DNA from: a virus | Reading direction: 5' to 3' (one strand) | DNA: 29,233 bases | IMG/VR virus record: IMGVR_UViG_3300042397_000933 | Coordinates: 1-29,233 of that record | Shown here: positions 16,099 to 22,061 of the stretch, piece by piece | How positions within the stretch are numbered: position 1 is the first letter of the stretch | Layout of the letters: each line of letters starts with the position of its first letter | The notes under the pieces: generated by a model | What the model was told of the DNA's origin: nothing | The model's database searches: none | Seen by the model: the letters and a program-made list of their open reading frames with translations, nothing else | Position numbers and translations under genes: made by a program

Positions 16099-17304
16099 AT
16101 GAGTATTATCAAGGCTGATGAGTGGGAGGGTGAACCCCTTTACAATATGCTTTCAGAAGATGAAAAGGCTTTTGCAGACTCATTACTAAAATTAACAGAA
16201 GACGTTGGACCACTAGATCAATCAGAGGGTATCTGGATTGGATATGAAGATGGTGCTAATAATGAAAATCTTTCAATTGGTGTTAAGTGTGGAAACTGTG
16301 CTCTTCACAAATCTGCTATTGCTTGTGCAATAATTTCACAACAGATTGAAGAAAATGGTATTTGTAGACTTGCAGTAATTCCAGACGGATATGTAAATTC
16401 TGATATGAAAAATTCTGGAGAAGAGTTTGAAGAAATGAATCCTGAAATGTATAAGTCTGATAATGAAGATGAAGATAAGTGGGACAACCTAGAAAAGAAA
16501 TGCTGGGTTGGATACAGACAAGATGGAATGAAAGAAAAGAATGGAAGAATGGTTCCAAACTGTGTACCAGTTAAAAAATCAGAAGATGGCGTTCTTGGAA
16601 ATGATGACACTCCAAATAAAAATCCTCACAGCATGGAAGATTGTACAGATAAAAATTGTCCAGAGCATCATATGGGAAAGAAAGATTACTCTGATAAAGA
16701 AAGACAGATGCTAGCTCGTAGAGACATGGCTTTACCTGATGGATCTTTTCCAATTGTTACGGTGGCAGATTTAAGTAATGCAATTCAAGCAGTTGGACGT
16801 GCCTCAAATTACTCAAGGGCTCGTAATCATATCATTAGAAGAGCCAAAGCCCTTAACAGAGAAGACTTACTTCCAGAAGATTGGAAGCCAAAGTCTGCAA
16901 GAAAGTCTTTTGAAATTGAAAAAAGAGATGTATCAGATATTGATTTAAAGCCAACTGAAACAATGGCTAACAATGCAAAAAGAGGTCTTGAGCTTAGAGC
17001 TAAGTTTGGTAGAGGTGGAACTGCAGTTGGAGTTGCTCGTGCTCGTGATCTAAGTAACCGTACAAATCTAAGCCCAGAAACTGTTGCAAGAATGTATTCT
17101 TTTTTCTCAAGACATGAGGTAGATAAAAAGGGTAAAGATTGGGACAATGCAGAGCGTCCATCAAATGGTAAGATAGCCTGGCTACTCTGGGGTGGAGATG
17201 CTGGATATGCTTGGTCAACACAAAAATGGAAAGCTATTCAAAATGCAAGAGCATCTAAATCAGATGACACTTGGAAAGACTCACCATTTTCTTTTTATAA
17301 ATAA
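16099..17304 (+). CDS. Multi-module phage protein, likely virion or head-associated (function unknown)
   Basis: The 401 residues fall into at least three modules. Residues 45-98 hold a four-cysteine patch (C64, C67, C76, C89) in a context ending CRLAVIPDGY. Residues 134-160 contain CWVGYRQDGMKEKNGRMVPNCVP, a motif common in phage structural proteins and proteases. Residues 200-262 (MALPDGSFPI to LLPEDWK) and 285-385 (GRGGTAVGVARARDLSNR, FSRHEVDKKGK, IAWLLWGGDAGYAW) match two domains often attached to phage capsid-maturation or portal-region proteins. No protease active site is evident. A leaderless-type promoter precedes it. Confidence 0.75.
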   Translation: MSIIKADEWEGEPLYNMLSEDEKAFADSLLKLTEDVGPLDQSEGIWIGYEDGANNENLSIGVKCGNCALHKSAIACAIISQQIEENGICRLAVIPDGYVNSDMKNSGEEFEEMNPEMYKSDNEDEDKWDNLEKKCWVGYRQDGMKEKNGRMVPNCVPVKKSEDGVLGNDDTPNKNPHSMEDCTDKNCPEHHMGKKDYSDKERQMLARRDMALPDGSFPIVTVADLSNAIQAVGRASNYSRARNHIIRRAKALNREDLLPEDWKPKSARKSFEIEKRDVSDIDLKPTETMANNAKRGLELRAKFGRGGTAVGVARARDLSNRTNLSPETVARMYSFFSRHEVDKKGKDWDNAERPSNGKIAWLLWGGDAGYAWSTQKWKAIQNARASKSDDTWKDSPFSFYK

Positions 17305-17316
17305 TTGGAGGCAGTT

Positions 17317-17679
17317 ATGAAAAAAATATCCCCCTTTAGAACTTTTTCAGGATGCCTAGTTGCCATAAACTTTTTTGCAGTAAATGTATTTGTTCTAATA
17401 GAATCTTTTTATAGAAAAGATGAGTTAGAAATATTCTTCACCAAATCCTTGCCAAACTCTACAAAGAGCCAGCTAGACAAGGTTCTAGATGAAGAGACTG
17501 TAAGGGTAGCCATTCAAGATAATAGTGCCTATTGGGTGGTAGACAACATACTTTACAAGTGTGACATAAATGAAGAAGGAAGAATTGATAATGAAAATGC
17601 TGAAAAGGTTGACGTTTTTAACTTATCAGAAAAAGAAATAAGTAATTTAATTTCTATAATAGATAGCATAAATAGCTAA
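17317..17679 (+). CDS. Membrane-anchored hypothetical protein
   Basis: The start is set at ATG 17317, with GGAGG six bases upstream. An in-frame TTG at 17305 overlaps that ribosome site and is less likely. The 120-residue product has one hydrophobic segment at about 13-31 followed by an acidic soluble domain, so it is probably a single-pass membrane protein of N-in topology. It starts 12 bases after the previous stop and ends seven bases before a consensus promoter. Function unknown. Confidence 0.7.
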   Translation: MKKISPFRTFSGCLVAINFFAVNVFVLIESFYRKDELEIFFTKSLPNSTKSQLDKVLDEETVRVAIQDNSAYWVVDNILYKCDINEEGRIDNENAEKVDVFNLSEKEISNLISIIDSINS

Positions 17680-17685
17680 ATAAAG

Positions 17686-17714
17686 TTGACAAAGGTCAAA
17701 TAAAAATGTATAAT
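17686..17714 (+). promoter_or_regulatory. Consensus sigma70-type promoter for the 17741-19505 gene group
   Basis: TTGACA (17686-17691), a 17-base spacer and TATAAT (17709-17714) match consensus at all twelve positions in a true intergenic gap. The predicted start near 17721 leaves a 20-base leader with GAGAAAAGG ahead of ATG 17741. Genes from 17741 to the SSB terminator at 19513 are tightly packed and probably form this transcription unit, which includes whiB and ssb. Confidence 0.85.
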
Positions 17715-17740
17715 AGTGTTTTAAGAGAAAAGGTATAGCC

Positions 17741-18091
17741 ATGGTTATTGTAGTTGAGGGAACAAAAGCGTTCTCTGATTATGAAATATTTATGAGAGCA
17801 ATGACAGTAGCTTTGTCAACTCCAAATGATAACAATCAAATTCAGGTATGGAGTCTTGGACCTCATAAGATTAATAATTTTACTGCATCTTTTTGTAACT
17901 CTTCAGAAAATTATTTAAAGCAAAAAGGTTTTAAGGTTTCTTTTTCCAAGGTTGCTGAACAATGGGTTAGACAAAATATTGAGCATATAACATATTATGC
18001 ATATTTTAGTTTGCCAAAAGAACCGTTGTCAAAATTTGCAACACACATGGAACATCAAGAAGATATTGAGATGGGAATATTTAGATACTAA
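17741..18091 (+). CDS. Hypothetical protein with a SLOG/Rossmann-like N-terminus
   Basis: The 116 residues begin VIVVEGTKAFSDYEIFMRAM, which resembles the opening strand-loop-helix of SLOG (YspA/DUF2493-type) nucleotide-ligand folds (form: hydrophobic strand, G-S/T-R/K, F-D-Y). The glycine pattern of the family is incomplete, so this is a weak match. It is the first gene behind the consensus promoter at 17686. Its TAA overlaps the next ATG (TAATG). Confidence 0.7.
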   Translation: MVIVVEGTKAFSDYEIFMRAMTVALSTPNDNNQIQVWSLGPHKINNFTASFCNSSENYLKQKGFKVSFSKVAEQWVRQNIEHITYYAYFSLPKEPLSKFATHMEHQEDIEMGIFRY

Positions 18092-18354
18092 TGAGTCTTT
18101 CAACCTGGTCACTAATAGTTTTTACAGCACACTGTTTATTTTATTCTTCAATGTTTATTGCAGTTACATTTAAAGCAAGTGTAACTAAAATATCTTTGAT
18201 GATTATTTTTTGGATTATAAATCAAGTAGTAATTCTTTGGTATGGCATTGCAACAAATCAAATAGGGTTCATTTTAATATTTATATTGCAATTTATTGTC
18301 ACCCTATTAACATTAATCATTACTACAGAAAGATCTATTAGTGAAAATATCTGA
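18091..18354 (+). CDS. Small integral membrane protein
   Basis: This 87-residue product is almost entirely hydrophobic, with about three membrane helices (near 5-27, 31-50 and 56-80). It has a short charged C-terminus. It is translationally coupled at TAATG to the upstream gene and overlaps the next by 14 bases. It could be a superinfection-exclusion or membrane-modifying protein. It is far from the lysis cassette, so holin is less likely. No family recognised. Confidence 0.7.
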   Translation: MSLSTWSLIVFTAHCLFYSSMFIAVTFKASVTKISLMIIFWIINQVVILWYGIATNQIGFILIFILQFIVTLLTLIITTERSISENI

Positions 18355-18568
18355 TCTAAATAAAATGGAATCAATAGTAGGTAACAACCCTTCTTTAAAA
18401 TGGGAAGGTTGGAGCGTAGTATTTATTGAAGAGGATGGAGATGCTAACTTGAAAAAGAATGCAGCCTTCATTGACTCTAAGTGGCACAAGAAGATTGTGT
18501 TTGAAAATATTGATGGGGTATGGGATATTCCAGACTCTATATTAAGGAAGGGCGATGTACAAGTTTGA
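18341..18568 (+). CDS. Hypothetical protein upstream of whiB
   Basis: This 75-residue protein starts at GTG 18341, overlapping the membrane protein gene by 14 bases, and overlaps whiB by 14 bases. The middle (WEGWSVVFIEEDGDANLKKNAAFID) suggests a small beta fold. No cysteine or membrane signature is seen. No function proposed. Confidence 0.6.
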   Translation: MKISDLNKMESIVGNNPSLKWEGWSVVFIEEDGDANLKKNAAFIDSKWHKKIVFENIDGVWDIPDSILRKGDVQV

Positions 18569-18836
18569 TGAAAAAGCTTTATGCCTTAATATGGATACAA
18601 ATCTTTTCTTTGATCAATATGAAGAAAATCCAGAAGTTTCAAAAAAAGTAGATCTTTTATGTATAAAATGTCCAGCACAAAGACAGTGCCTAGCTTATGG
18701 AGTCAGTAATTCTGAGTGGGGTGTTTGGGGCGGTGTTTACCTAGAAGGTGGAAAGATATCTAAAGAGTTTAACAGTCATAAAGAAAAGACTGACTGGTTT
18801 AATGTTTGGTCTGGAATAACTTTGGAAAATAGCTAA
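18555..18836 (+). CDS. whiB: WhiB-family iron-sulfur transcriptional regulator
   Basis: The four cysteines that hold the WhiB 4Fe-4S cluster are C10, C36, C39 and C45, the last three in the C-x2-C-x5-C spacing of the family. The turn GVWGG (56-60), which packs on the RNA polymerase sigma-4 domain, follows. WhiB-like proteins are essentially confined to Actinobacteria and their phages, making this the best host clue in the window. In mycobacteriophages such proteins alter host gene expression. The C-terminal DNA-binding tail here is short and only mildly basic. It overlaps neighbours by 14 and one bases. Confidence 0.95.
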   Translation: MYKFDEKALCLNMDTNLFFDQYEENPEVSKKVDLLCIKCPAQRQCLAYGVSNSEWGVWGGVYLEGGKISKEFNSHKEKTDWFNVWSGITLENS

Positions 18837-19084
18837 TGTACACAGCACAAATGAAAAAGGCTGTACACTCAGTAAAGCCTCCAAATGATTTTCACATGGA
18901 CATAGTTGACTACAAACACTTCCTTGCTATACAATTTTATGAGAGTCATTGGAGACATATGAACGACTCAGAAAGACTTCGTTGTATAAAGTATATGACG
19001 AAAATAAAAACAATGCTGGAGAGTCTTGGAGCACAGGTAGCCCTGGATCCAATTCTTGACATAACACACCCAGGTAAGGGTTAA
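18836..19084 (+). CDS. Hypothetical protein between whiB and ssb
   Basis: This 82-residue helical protein contains a Tyr/His/Arg-rich central helix (HFLAIQFYESHWRHMNDSERLRCIKYMTKIK). It begins at TAATG with the whiB stop and ends 10 bases before the ssb ATG, where AAGGAG serves ssb. Its position suggests expression with the regulator and SSB. No family recognised. Confidence 0.65.
   Translation: MYTAQMKKAVHSVKPPNDFHMDIVDYKHFLAIQFYESHWRHMNDSERLRCIKYMTKIKTMLESLGAQVALDPILDITHPGKG
18906..18935 (+). promoter_or_regulatory. Possible internal promoter ahead of ssb
   Basis: TTGACT (18906-18911), an 18-base spacer and TACAAT (18930-18935) lie within the gene upstream of ssb and could add independent ssb expression, with a leader of about 150 bases. 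The sequence matches are good but it lies in coding sequence of an AT-rich genome, so chance is possible. Confidence 0.35.
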
Positions 19085-19094
19085 GGAGAAAAAA

Positions 19095-19505
19095 ATGGCT
19101 ACACTAATTACAGTAGTTGGAAATCTAGTAAAAGATCCAGAAATTAAGGATCTTGGCTCTGGAAAAGTTCTTGCAAAGCTTAGAGTTGCAAGTACTGAAA
19201 GGTTTCAAGATTCTGATGGATCTTGGAAAGATGGGGACACAGCATTCTATGATGTTGTATGTTGGAGAACGTTAGCAGAAAATGTCTCATCAAATCTTTC
19301 AAAGGGCAATAAGGTAATTGTTCATGGTAAATTAAAGTATCGTGAATTTGATCGCAAAGATGGAACAAGAGGAAATGCTTTTGAAATTGATGCCACAGAT
19401 GTTGGTGCATCTTTATCAATCAAGTCTGGAACATTTAATAAAACTAGTAATGTTTCAAACTCAACAGTTTCAGTTGGAGCAGAAGAGCCTGATCCCTGGG
19501 CTTAG
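19095..19505 (+). CDS. ssb: Bacterial-type single-stranded DNA-binding protein
   Basis: The 136 residues begin with a classic SSB OB fold: TVVGNLVKDPEIK, AKLRVAST, FYDVVCWRTLAENV, GNKVIVHGKLKYREF. A short Ser/Thr/Asn linker leads to the tip EEPDPWA, a shortened form of the acidic interaction tail of bacterial SSB, without the usual final Pro-Phe. It should bind ssDNA as a tetramer and recruit partners. It is the second ssDNA-binding protein of the window, in a different operon from the gp32-like one. It has an AAGGAG site and is followed by a strong terminator. Confidence 0.95.
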   Translation: MATLITVVGNLVKDPEIKDLGSGKVLAKLRVASTERFQDSDGSWKDGDTAFYDVVCWRTLAENVSSNLSKGNKVIVHGKLKYREFDRKDGTRGNAFEIDATDVGASLSIKSGTFNKTSNVSNSTVSVGAEEPDPWA

Positions 19506-19512
19506 TTTAATT

Positions 19513-19550
19513 GGTACTCCCTCATTATAAACATGGGGGAGTATCTTTTA
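19513..19550 (+). terminator. Intrinsic terminator after ssb
   Basis: An 11-pair stem joins 19515-19525 (TACTCCCTCAT) to 19533-19543 (ATGGGGGAGTA) with one G-T pair, a seven-base TATAAAC loop and two further outer pairs (13 in all). It is followed by TCTTTTA. It closes the operon starting at the 17686 promoter. Confidence 0.85.
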
Positions 19551-19568
19551 TAAAAGAATGAGAGTATT

Positions 19569-20078
19569 GTGAATAAAGTTTGTTATAAATGTAAAGAAGA
19601 AAAGTCTATAGATCTTTTTTATAAGAAAAGCTCTACTAAAGATGGACTTACGTCTCATTGTAAAAAATGTATAAATTTATATAACTCTGAAAAGAAAGAA
19701 CAAAAAAGAGAGTATGACTATTACTATCGTATAAGAAATAGAAAACGAATTAAAAAAGTTAAAGACCTTTATTATTTAAATAATCATGAGTTGTATAGAG
19801 ATAAAGCTCATGGTCGCAGAGCTAAAGTAAATCAAAATGGAGTTTTTAAAATACTTAGAAAAGAACTAAAAAGGTTGTATAGCTCACCATGTTTTTATTG
19901 TGGATCATTAAATAAAATTACTATAGATCATGTTATTCCAATCAGCCGTGGTGGAACTCATGGAATAGGAAATTTGGTTGCAGCCTGTGCTTTTTGCAAC
20001 AGAAGTAAAAATAAAAAGTTTTTAATTGAATGGAAGAGAGATTTGACATTTTTAAAGAATTCTGGTAAAGTAGATTAA
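19569..20078 (+). CDS. HNH endonuclease with N-terminal zinc finger
   Basis: The 169 residues contain an N-terminal C5-x2-C8 ... C31-x2-C34 zinc finger, a very basic Lys/Arg/Tyr-rich linker (about 42-105), and an HNH nuclease. The HNH part has C108-x2-C111, the ID-H pair (D120, H121), H131, N135 and C140-x2-C143-N144. It could be a free-standing homing endonuclease or a packaging-associated HNH; the distance from terminase favours the former. It starts at GTG right after the ssb terminator with no clear promoter. Its end contains a strong promoter for the next gene and overlaps it at TAATG. Confidence 0.9.
   Translation: MNKVCYKCKEEKSIDLFYKKSSTKDGLTSHCKKCINLYNSEKKEQKREYDYYYRIRNRKRIKKVKDLYYLNNHELYRDKAHGRRAKVNQNGVFKILRKELKRLYSSPCFYCGSLNKITIDHVIPISRGGTHGIGNLVAACAFCNRSKNKKFLIEWKRDLTFLKNSGKVD
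20043..20071 (+). promoter_or_regulatory. Full promoter positioned for a leaderless start at 20078
   Basis: TTGACA (20043-20048), a 17-base spacer ending TGG, and TAAAGT (20066-20071) are followed by exactly six bases and the ATG at 20078. A perfect -35, extended -10 and -10 with this spacing place transcription start at the A of the ATG. It lies in the 3' end of the HNH gene. Confidence 0.75.
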
Positions 20079-20251
20079 TGCCAGTATATTTATATGCATG
20101 TGAAAAATGCGAGGATAACAAAGAGTTGGTAAAGGGTATGAATGACCCTGATCCAATAATTTGTCCAGATTGTAGTAGTAACATTAAAAGAATTTTTGGT
20201 GTAGGTGGAATTCAATTTAAAGGAAAAGGCTTTTATAGCACAGGAGGATAG
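20078..20251 (+). CDS. FmdB-like zinc-ribbon protein (57 aa)
   Basis: The 57 residues match the FmdB/CxxC_CxxC zinc-ribbon family. The start MPVYLYACEKC has the usual M-P-x-Y-x-Y-x-C form, a second knuckle CPDC lies near residues 29-32, and the end GGIQFKGKGFYSTGG is the family's signature tail. Members are small zinc proteins of unclear, possibly regulatory role and are frequent in Actinobacteria and phages. It has a leaderless-type promoter. The AGGAGG in its last codons is the ribosome site of the next gene. Confidence 0.88.
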   Translation: MPVYLYACEKCEDNKELVKGMNDPDPIICPDCSSNIKRIFGVGGIQFKGKGFYSTGG

Positions 20252-20252
20252 T

Positions 20253-20411
20253 ATGTTAAAGAATAGAGGATTTCAATACGACTTCTTTGCAGAAGAGTGG
20301 TCATTTGATTGTAGTGCATGTGGAGAAAAACTTTATGCTCCAACCAAAAAACACATGGAAGGTAATTTCTGGATTCATACTCACTCAGATGATTGTTTAG
20401 GTGGATGGTAA
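20253..20411 (+). CDS. Small putative zinc-binding protein (52 aa)
   Basis: ATG 20253 is chosen because AGGAGG lies six bases upstream; an upstream in-frame ATG at 20205 would run through the FmdB-like gene without such a site. The 52-residue product has CSAC near residues 19-22 and later H-T-H and D-D-C (about 43-48), giving a possible zinc site of zinc-finger size. Its stop overlaps the next ATG (TAATG). Function unknown. Confidence 0.75.
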   Translation: MLKNRGFQYDFFAEEWSFDCSACGEKLYAPTKKHMEGNFWIHTHSDDCLGGW

Positions 20412-20677
20412 TGAATAAAGAAGAACTTGAAGAAGCACTTTCATATATAGATGAAGAAGTTATGGTAATGGATGGTTTTGAAGAAGCATTTATAGGACTA
20501 TCCTTAAGATGTGGTCAGCCAACTCTTGCAACATACTCGTGGCAAAAAATGGTAGATGTTTTAATGGACAGAGATGACATGGAATATGAAGAGGCAGTAG
20601 AATACATTTCTTACAACTGCCTTGGTGCTTGGATGGGAGAACTTACCCCAGTTGTAGTTCTACCTTTGGAGTTTTAA
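20411..20677 (+). CDS. Acidic hypothetical protein (88 aa)
   Basis: The start is set at ATG 20411 in a TAATG junction; an in-frame ATG at 20393 lies inside the upstream gene and is less likely. The product is strongly acidic and mostly helical, with EELEEALSYIDEE at the start and VVVLPLEF at the end. It may be a protein-interaction or nucleic-acid-mimic type factor, but this is only a charge-based guess. Stop overlaps the next ATG. Confidence 0.65.
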   Translation: MNKEELEEALSYIDEEVMVMDGFEEAFIGLSLRCGQPTLATYSWQKMVDVLMDRDDMEYEEAVEYISYNCLGAWMGELTPVVVLPLEF

Positions 20678-20796
20678 TGTCTGATAAAAAAGAAGTATTT
20701 AATCAATGCTATATGTGTGAAGAAATGTTTATAGACATACTAGATTTAATCAATCACATTAAGACAGTACACAAAAATGAAACAGGAGTTTTTTAA
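20677..20796 (+). CDS. Miniature C2H2-type zinc finger protein (39 aa)
   Basis: A 39-residue frame sits between two TAATG junctions. Its core follows the classical eukaryote-like C2H2 spacing exactly: C11-x2-C14-x12-H27-x4-H32, with the hydrophobic positions F18 and L24 also in register (C-x3-F-x5-L-x2-H). Apart from short tails it is a single finger. Single C2H2 fingers are uncommon in bacteria but known in phage and Ros/MucR-type proteins. Probable role is DNA, RNA or protein contact. Confidence 0.75.
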   Translation: MSDKKEVFNQCYMCEEMFIDILDLINHIKTVHKNETGVF

Positions 20797-20975
20797 TGTC
20801 ATTAGTTGCAAAAATTAAACAAATGTTGAAAGAGTACCAAGAAGAAAATGGAACTCTTGATGATAAAGAATATGAAAAGTTATTTGTGCATTTTTATTTA
20901 CAGCATGAAGATGAGTACTTAAAGAAAAGAATTAGCTCTATTAGATCAGATGGAAAAAGTAGGAACTTTAGATGA
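20796..20975 (+). CDS. Small charged hypothetical protein (59 aa)
   Basis: The frame begins at the TAATG junction at 20796 and ends at TGA 20973-20975, overlapping the next ATG by four bases. The 59 residues are helical and highly charged (KIKQMLKEYQEENG; EDEYLKKRISSIRSDGKSR) with no cysteine. Continuous packing with both neighbours supports it as real. Function unknown. Confidence 0.65.
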   Translation: MSLVAKIKQMLKEYQEENGTLDDKEYEKLFVHFYLQHEDEYLKKRISSIRSDGKSRNFR

Positions 20976-21253
20976 AAGTTAGAATAAGCAAGAGAGAGTA
21001 TTCAGACTATATCGAAAACGATACAGACATTGCCCTTGCAGCAGAGATGGCTGTTATAGTTGCAAAGTCAAACCCGATGGTTATTGGAGAGCCTGTTGCT
21101 GAAATTAGTCCAGGATGTCCTATGGGATATGCCAGACCAAAAGTAATTCTGAACTATGATATTATTAACCCTAGTGCCTTTGATAAATTAAAAATGATTT
21201 TAACAGGAAAATCTTTAAATGATATTGTCAAAGAAATCAAGGGAGAAGTTTAA
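20972..21253 (+). CDS. Hypothetical protein (93 aa)
   Basis: An ATGA overlap joins it to the gene before, and the next ATG follows its stop directly. The middle contains EPVAEISPGCPMGYARPKVILNYDII, a mixed strand-loop pattern, and the C-terminus is a helix. There is no membrane segment or recognised motif. Confidence 0.65.
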   Translation: MKVRISKREYSDYIENDTDIALAAEMAVIVAKSNPMVIGEPVAEISPGCPMGYARPKVILNYDIINPSAFDKLKMILTGKSLNDIVKEIKGEV

Positions 21254-21496
21254 ATGGATTTTGAATTACATCATGAAAAAGATGCTGGACCAATAGTTCG
21301 TTGGTTTGCAAATAAAATGTTAATCCTGTTGCATAAGGTTGAAAAGCCTTTGTATGACTATGCAGATATGTATACAGCAGTATGGGATGACTATGAAGAA
21401 GATGTGGATCTTTATACTCCTCATAATCAAATGGCATTCTTTGATAACCTTGAACCACTGCCTCAGTTTGAGCACTTAACAGATGACCTACTATAA
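21254..21496 (+). CDS. Acidic hypothetical protein (80 aa)
   Basis: It begins directly after the preceding stop (TAA-ATG) with GGAGAAG upstream. The product is rich in Asp, Glu, Tyr and Trp, with helix RWFANKMLILLHKVEK followed by an acidic region (WDDYEEDVDLY). A TAATG junction couples it to the next gene. Family unknown. Confidence 0.65.
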   Translation: MDFELHHEKDAGPIVRWFANKMLILLHKVEKPLYDYADMYTAVWDDYEEDVDLYTPHNQMAFFDNLEPLPQFEHLTDDLL

Positions 21497-21693
21497 TGTG
21501 CGATGAAGTTTATTATTATAAAGATCAGGTAAGAGAGCTTCAAGCTATTAATGGTTTTGTTAAAAGAAACACCTTGCTTTCTGTGCAAAGTAGAATAGAA
21601 TATGTTAGAGACGAACGAGTCAAATTAGGATTACCAGTTCATGGTGTCGCTATGGCTCTTGAAATAGTTAGGACAATGTTGAATGAAAAATAA
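21496..21693 (+). CDS. Hypothetical protein (65 aa)
   Basis: This short helical protein starts at TAATG and overlaps the next gene by 11 bases. A charged helix (YYYKDQVRELQAINGFVKR) leads into an amphipathic second half. Nothing in it points to a function. Confidence 0.6.
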   Translation: MCDEVYYYKDQVRELQAINGFVKRNTLLSVQSRIEYVRDERVKLGLPVHGVAMALEIVRTMLNEK

Positions 21694-21904
21694 AAAAGAA
21701 GTAAAAGATGCAAGAACAATAATTTATGAAAACAATTTATACACAGTAGATGAGTTTGTTAATAAATATTCTCAAGCTTTAAAGTCATATTTACTTACAA
21801 GACAACTTGGAGATAAGAGCAAGAAGTCTCACATAGTTGATCTTGCGGTAGAAAATGCATCCTTTGCAGAATCTCTTTATATTTCAGTGGATAGTTTTAG
21901 ATAA
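21683..21904 (+). CDS. Hypothetical protein (73 aa)
   Basis: The start at ATG 21683 overlaps the previous gene by 11 bases. A lysine-rich N-terminus is followed by helices (YTVDEFVNKYSQALKSYLLTRQ), which could be a small DNA-binding or interaction domain. It is coupled to the next gene at TAATG. Family unknown. Confidence 0.6.
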   Translation: MKNKKEVKDARTIIYENNLYTVDEFVNKYSQALKSYLLTRQLGDKSKKSHIVDLAVENASFAESLYISVDSFR

Positions 21905-22047
21905 TGTTTCTTACAAAGATGATTAGGTTTGCAGAAAAAATTGGCATGGACGTAGACGAACTTATGGAAATGACAGTCCTTGATGCCATAATGAAAATAG
22001 AAGATACAAGAACAATGTGGGCAGAATTAAAAAAGGATATTGGTTAA
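21904..22047 (+). CDS. Very small hypothetical protein upstream of ftsZ (47 aa)
   Basis: The frame runs from the TAATG junction at 21904 to TAA 22045-22047 and encodes 47 residues forming about two amphipathic helices, rich in Met (MIRFAEKIGMDVDELMEM). It fills the gap before the ftsZ -10 box exactly. Being adjacent to ftsZ it is a candidate FtsZ-associated factor, on position alone. Confidence 0.6.
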   Translation: MFLTKMIRFAEKIGMDVDELMEMTVLDAIMKIEDTRTMWAELKKDIG

Positions 22048-22049
22048 GG

Positions 22050-22055
22050 TATAAT
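22050..22055 (+). promoter_or_regulatory. -10 box, predicted leaderless start for ftsZ
   Basis: TATAAT ends six bases ahead of the ATG at 22062, and no Shine-Dalgarno site lies between. It also lies inside a longer 5' extension of the frame (in-frame ATG 22017), arguing that the extension is not translated. A -35 at normal spacing is weak. Confidence 0.65.
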
Positions 22056-22061
22056 ACTTAT

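Noticed and set aside
19569-20078. HNH gene as an intron-encoded endonuclease
   Set aside because: It lies between two complete genes with its own start and a terminator upstream; neither neighbour appears split.
22017-22061. Extended FtsZ N-terminus from an upstream in-frame ATG
   Set aside because: The extension overlaps the preceding gene and the -10 box and is not FtsZ-like; ATG 22062 fits both homology and promoter spacing.
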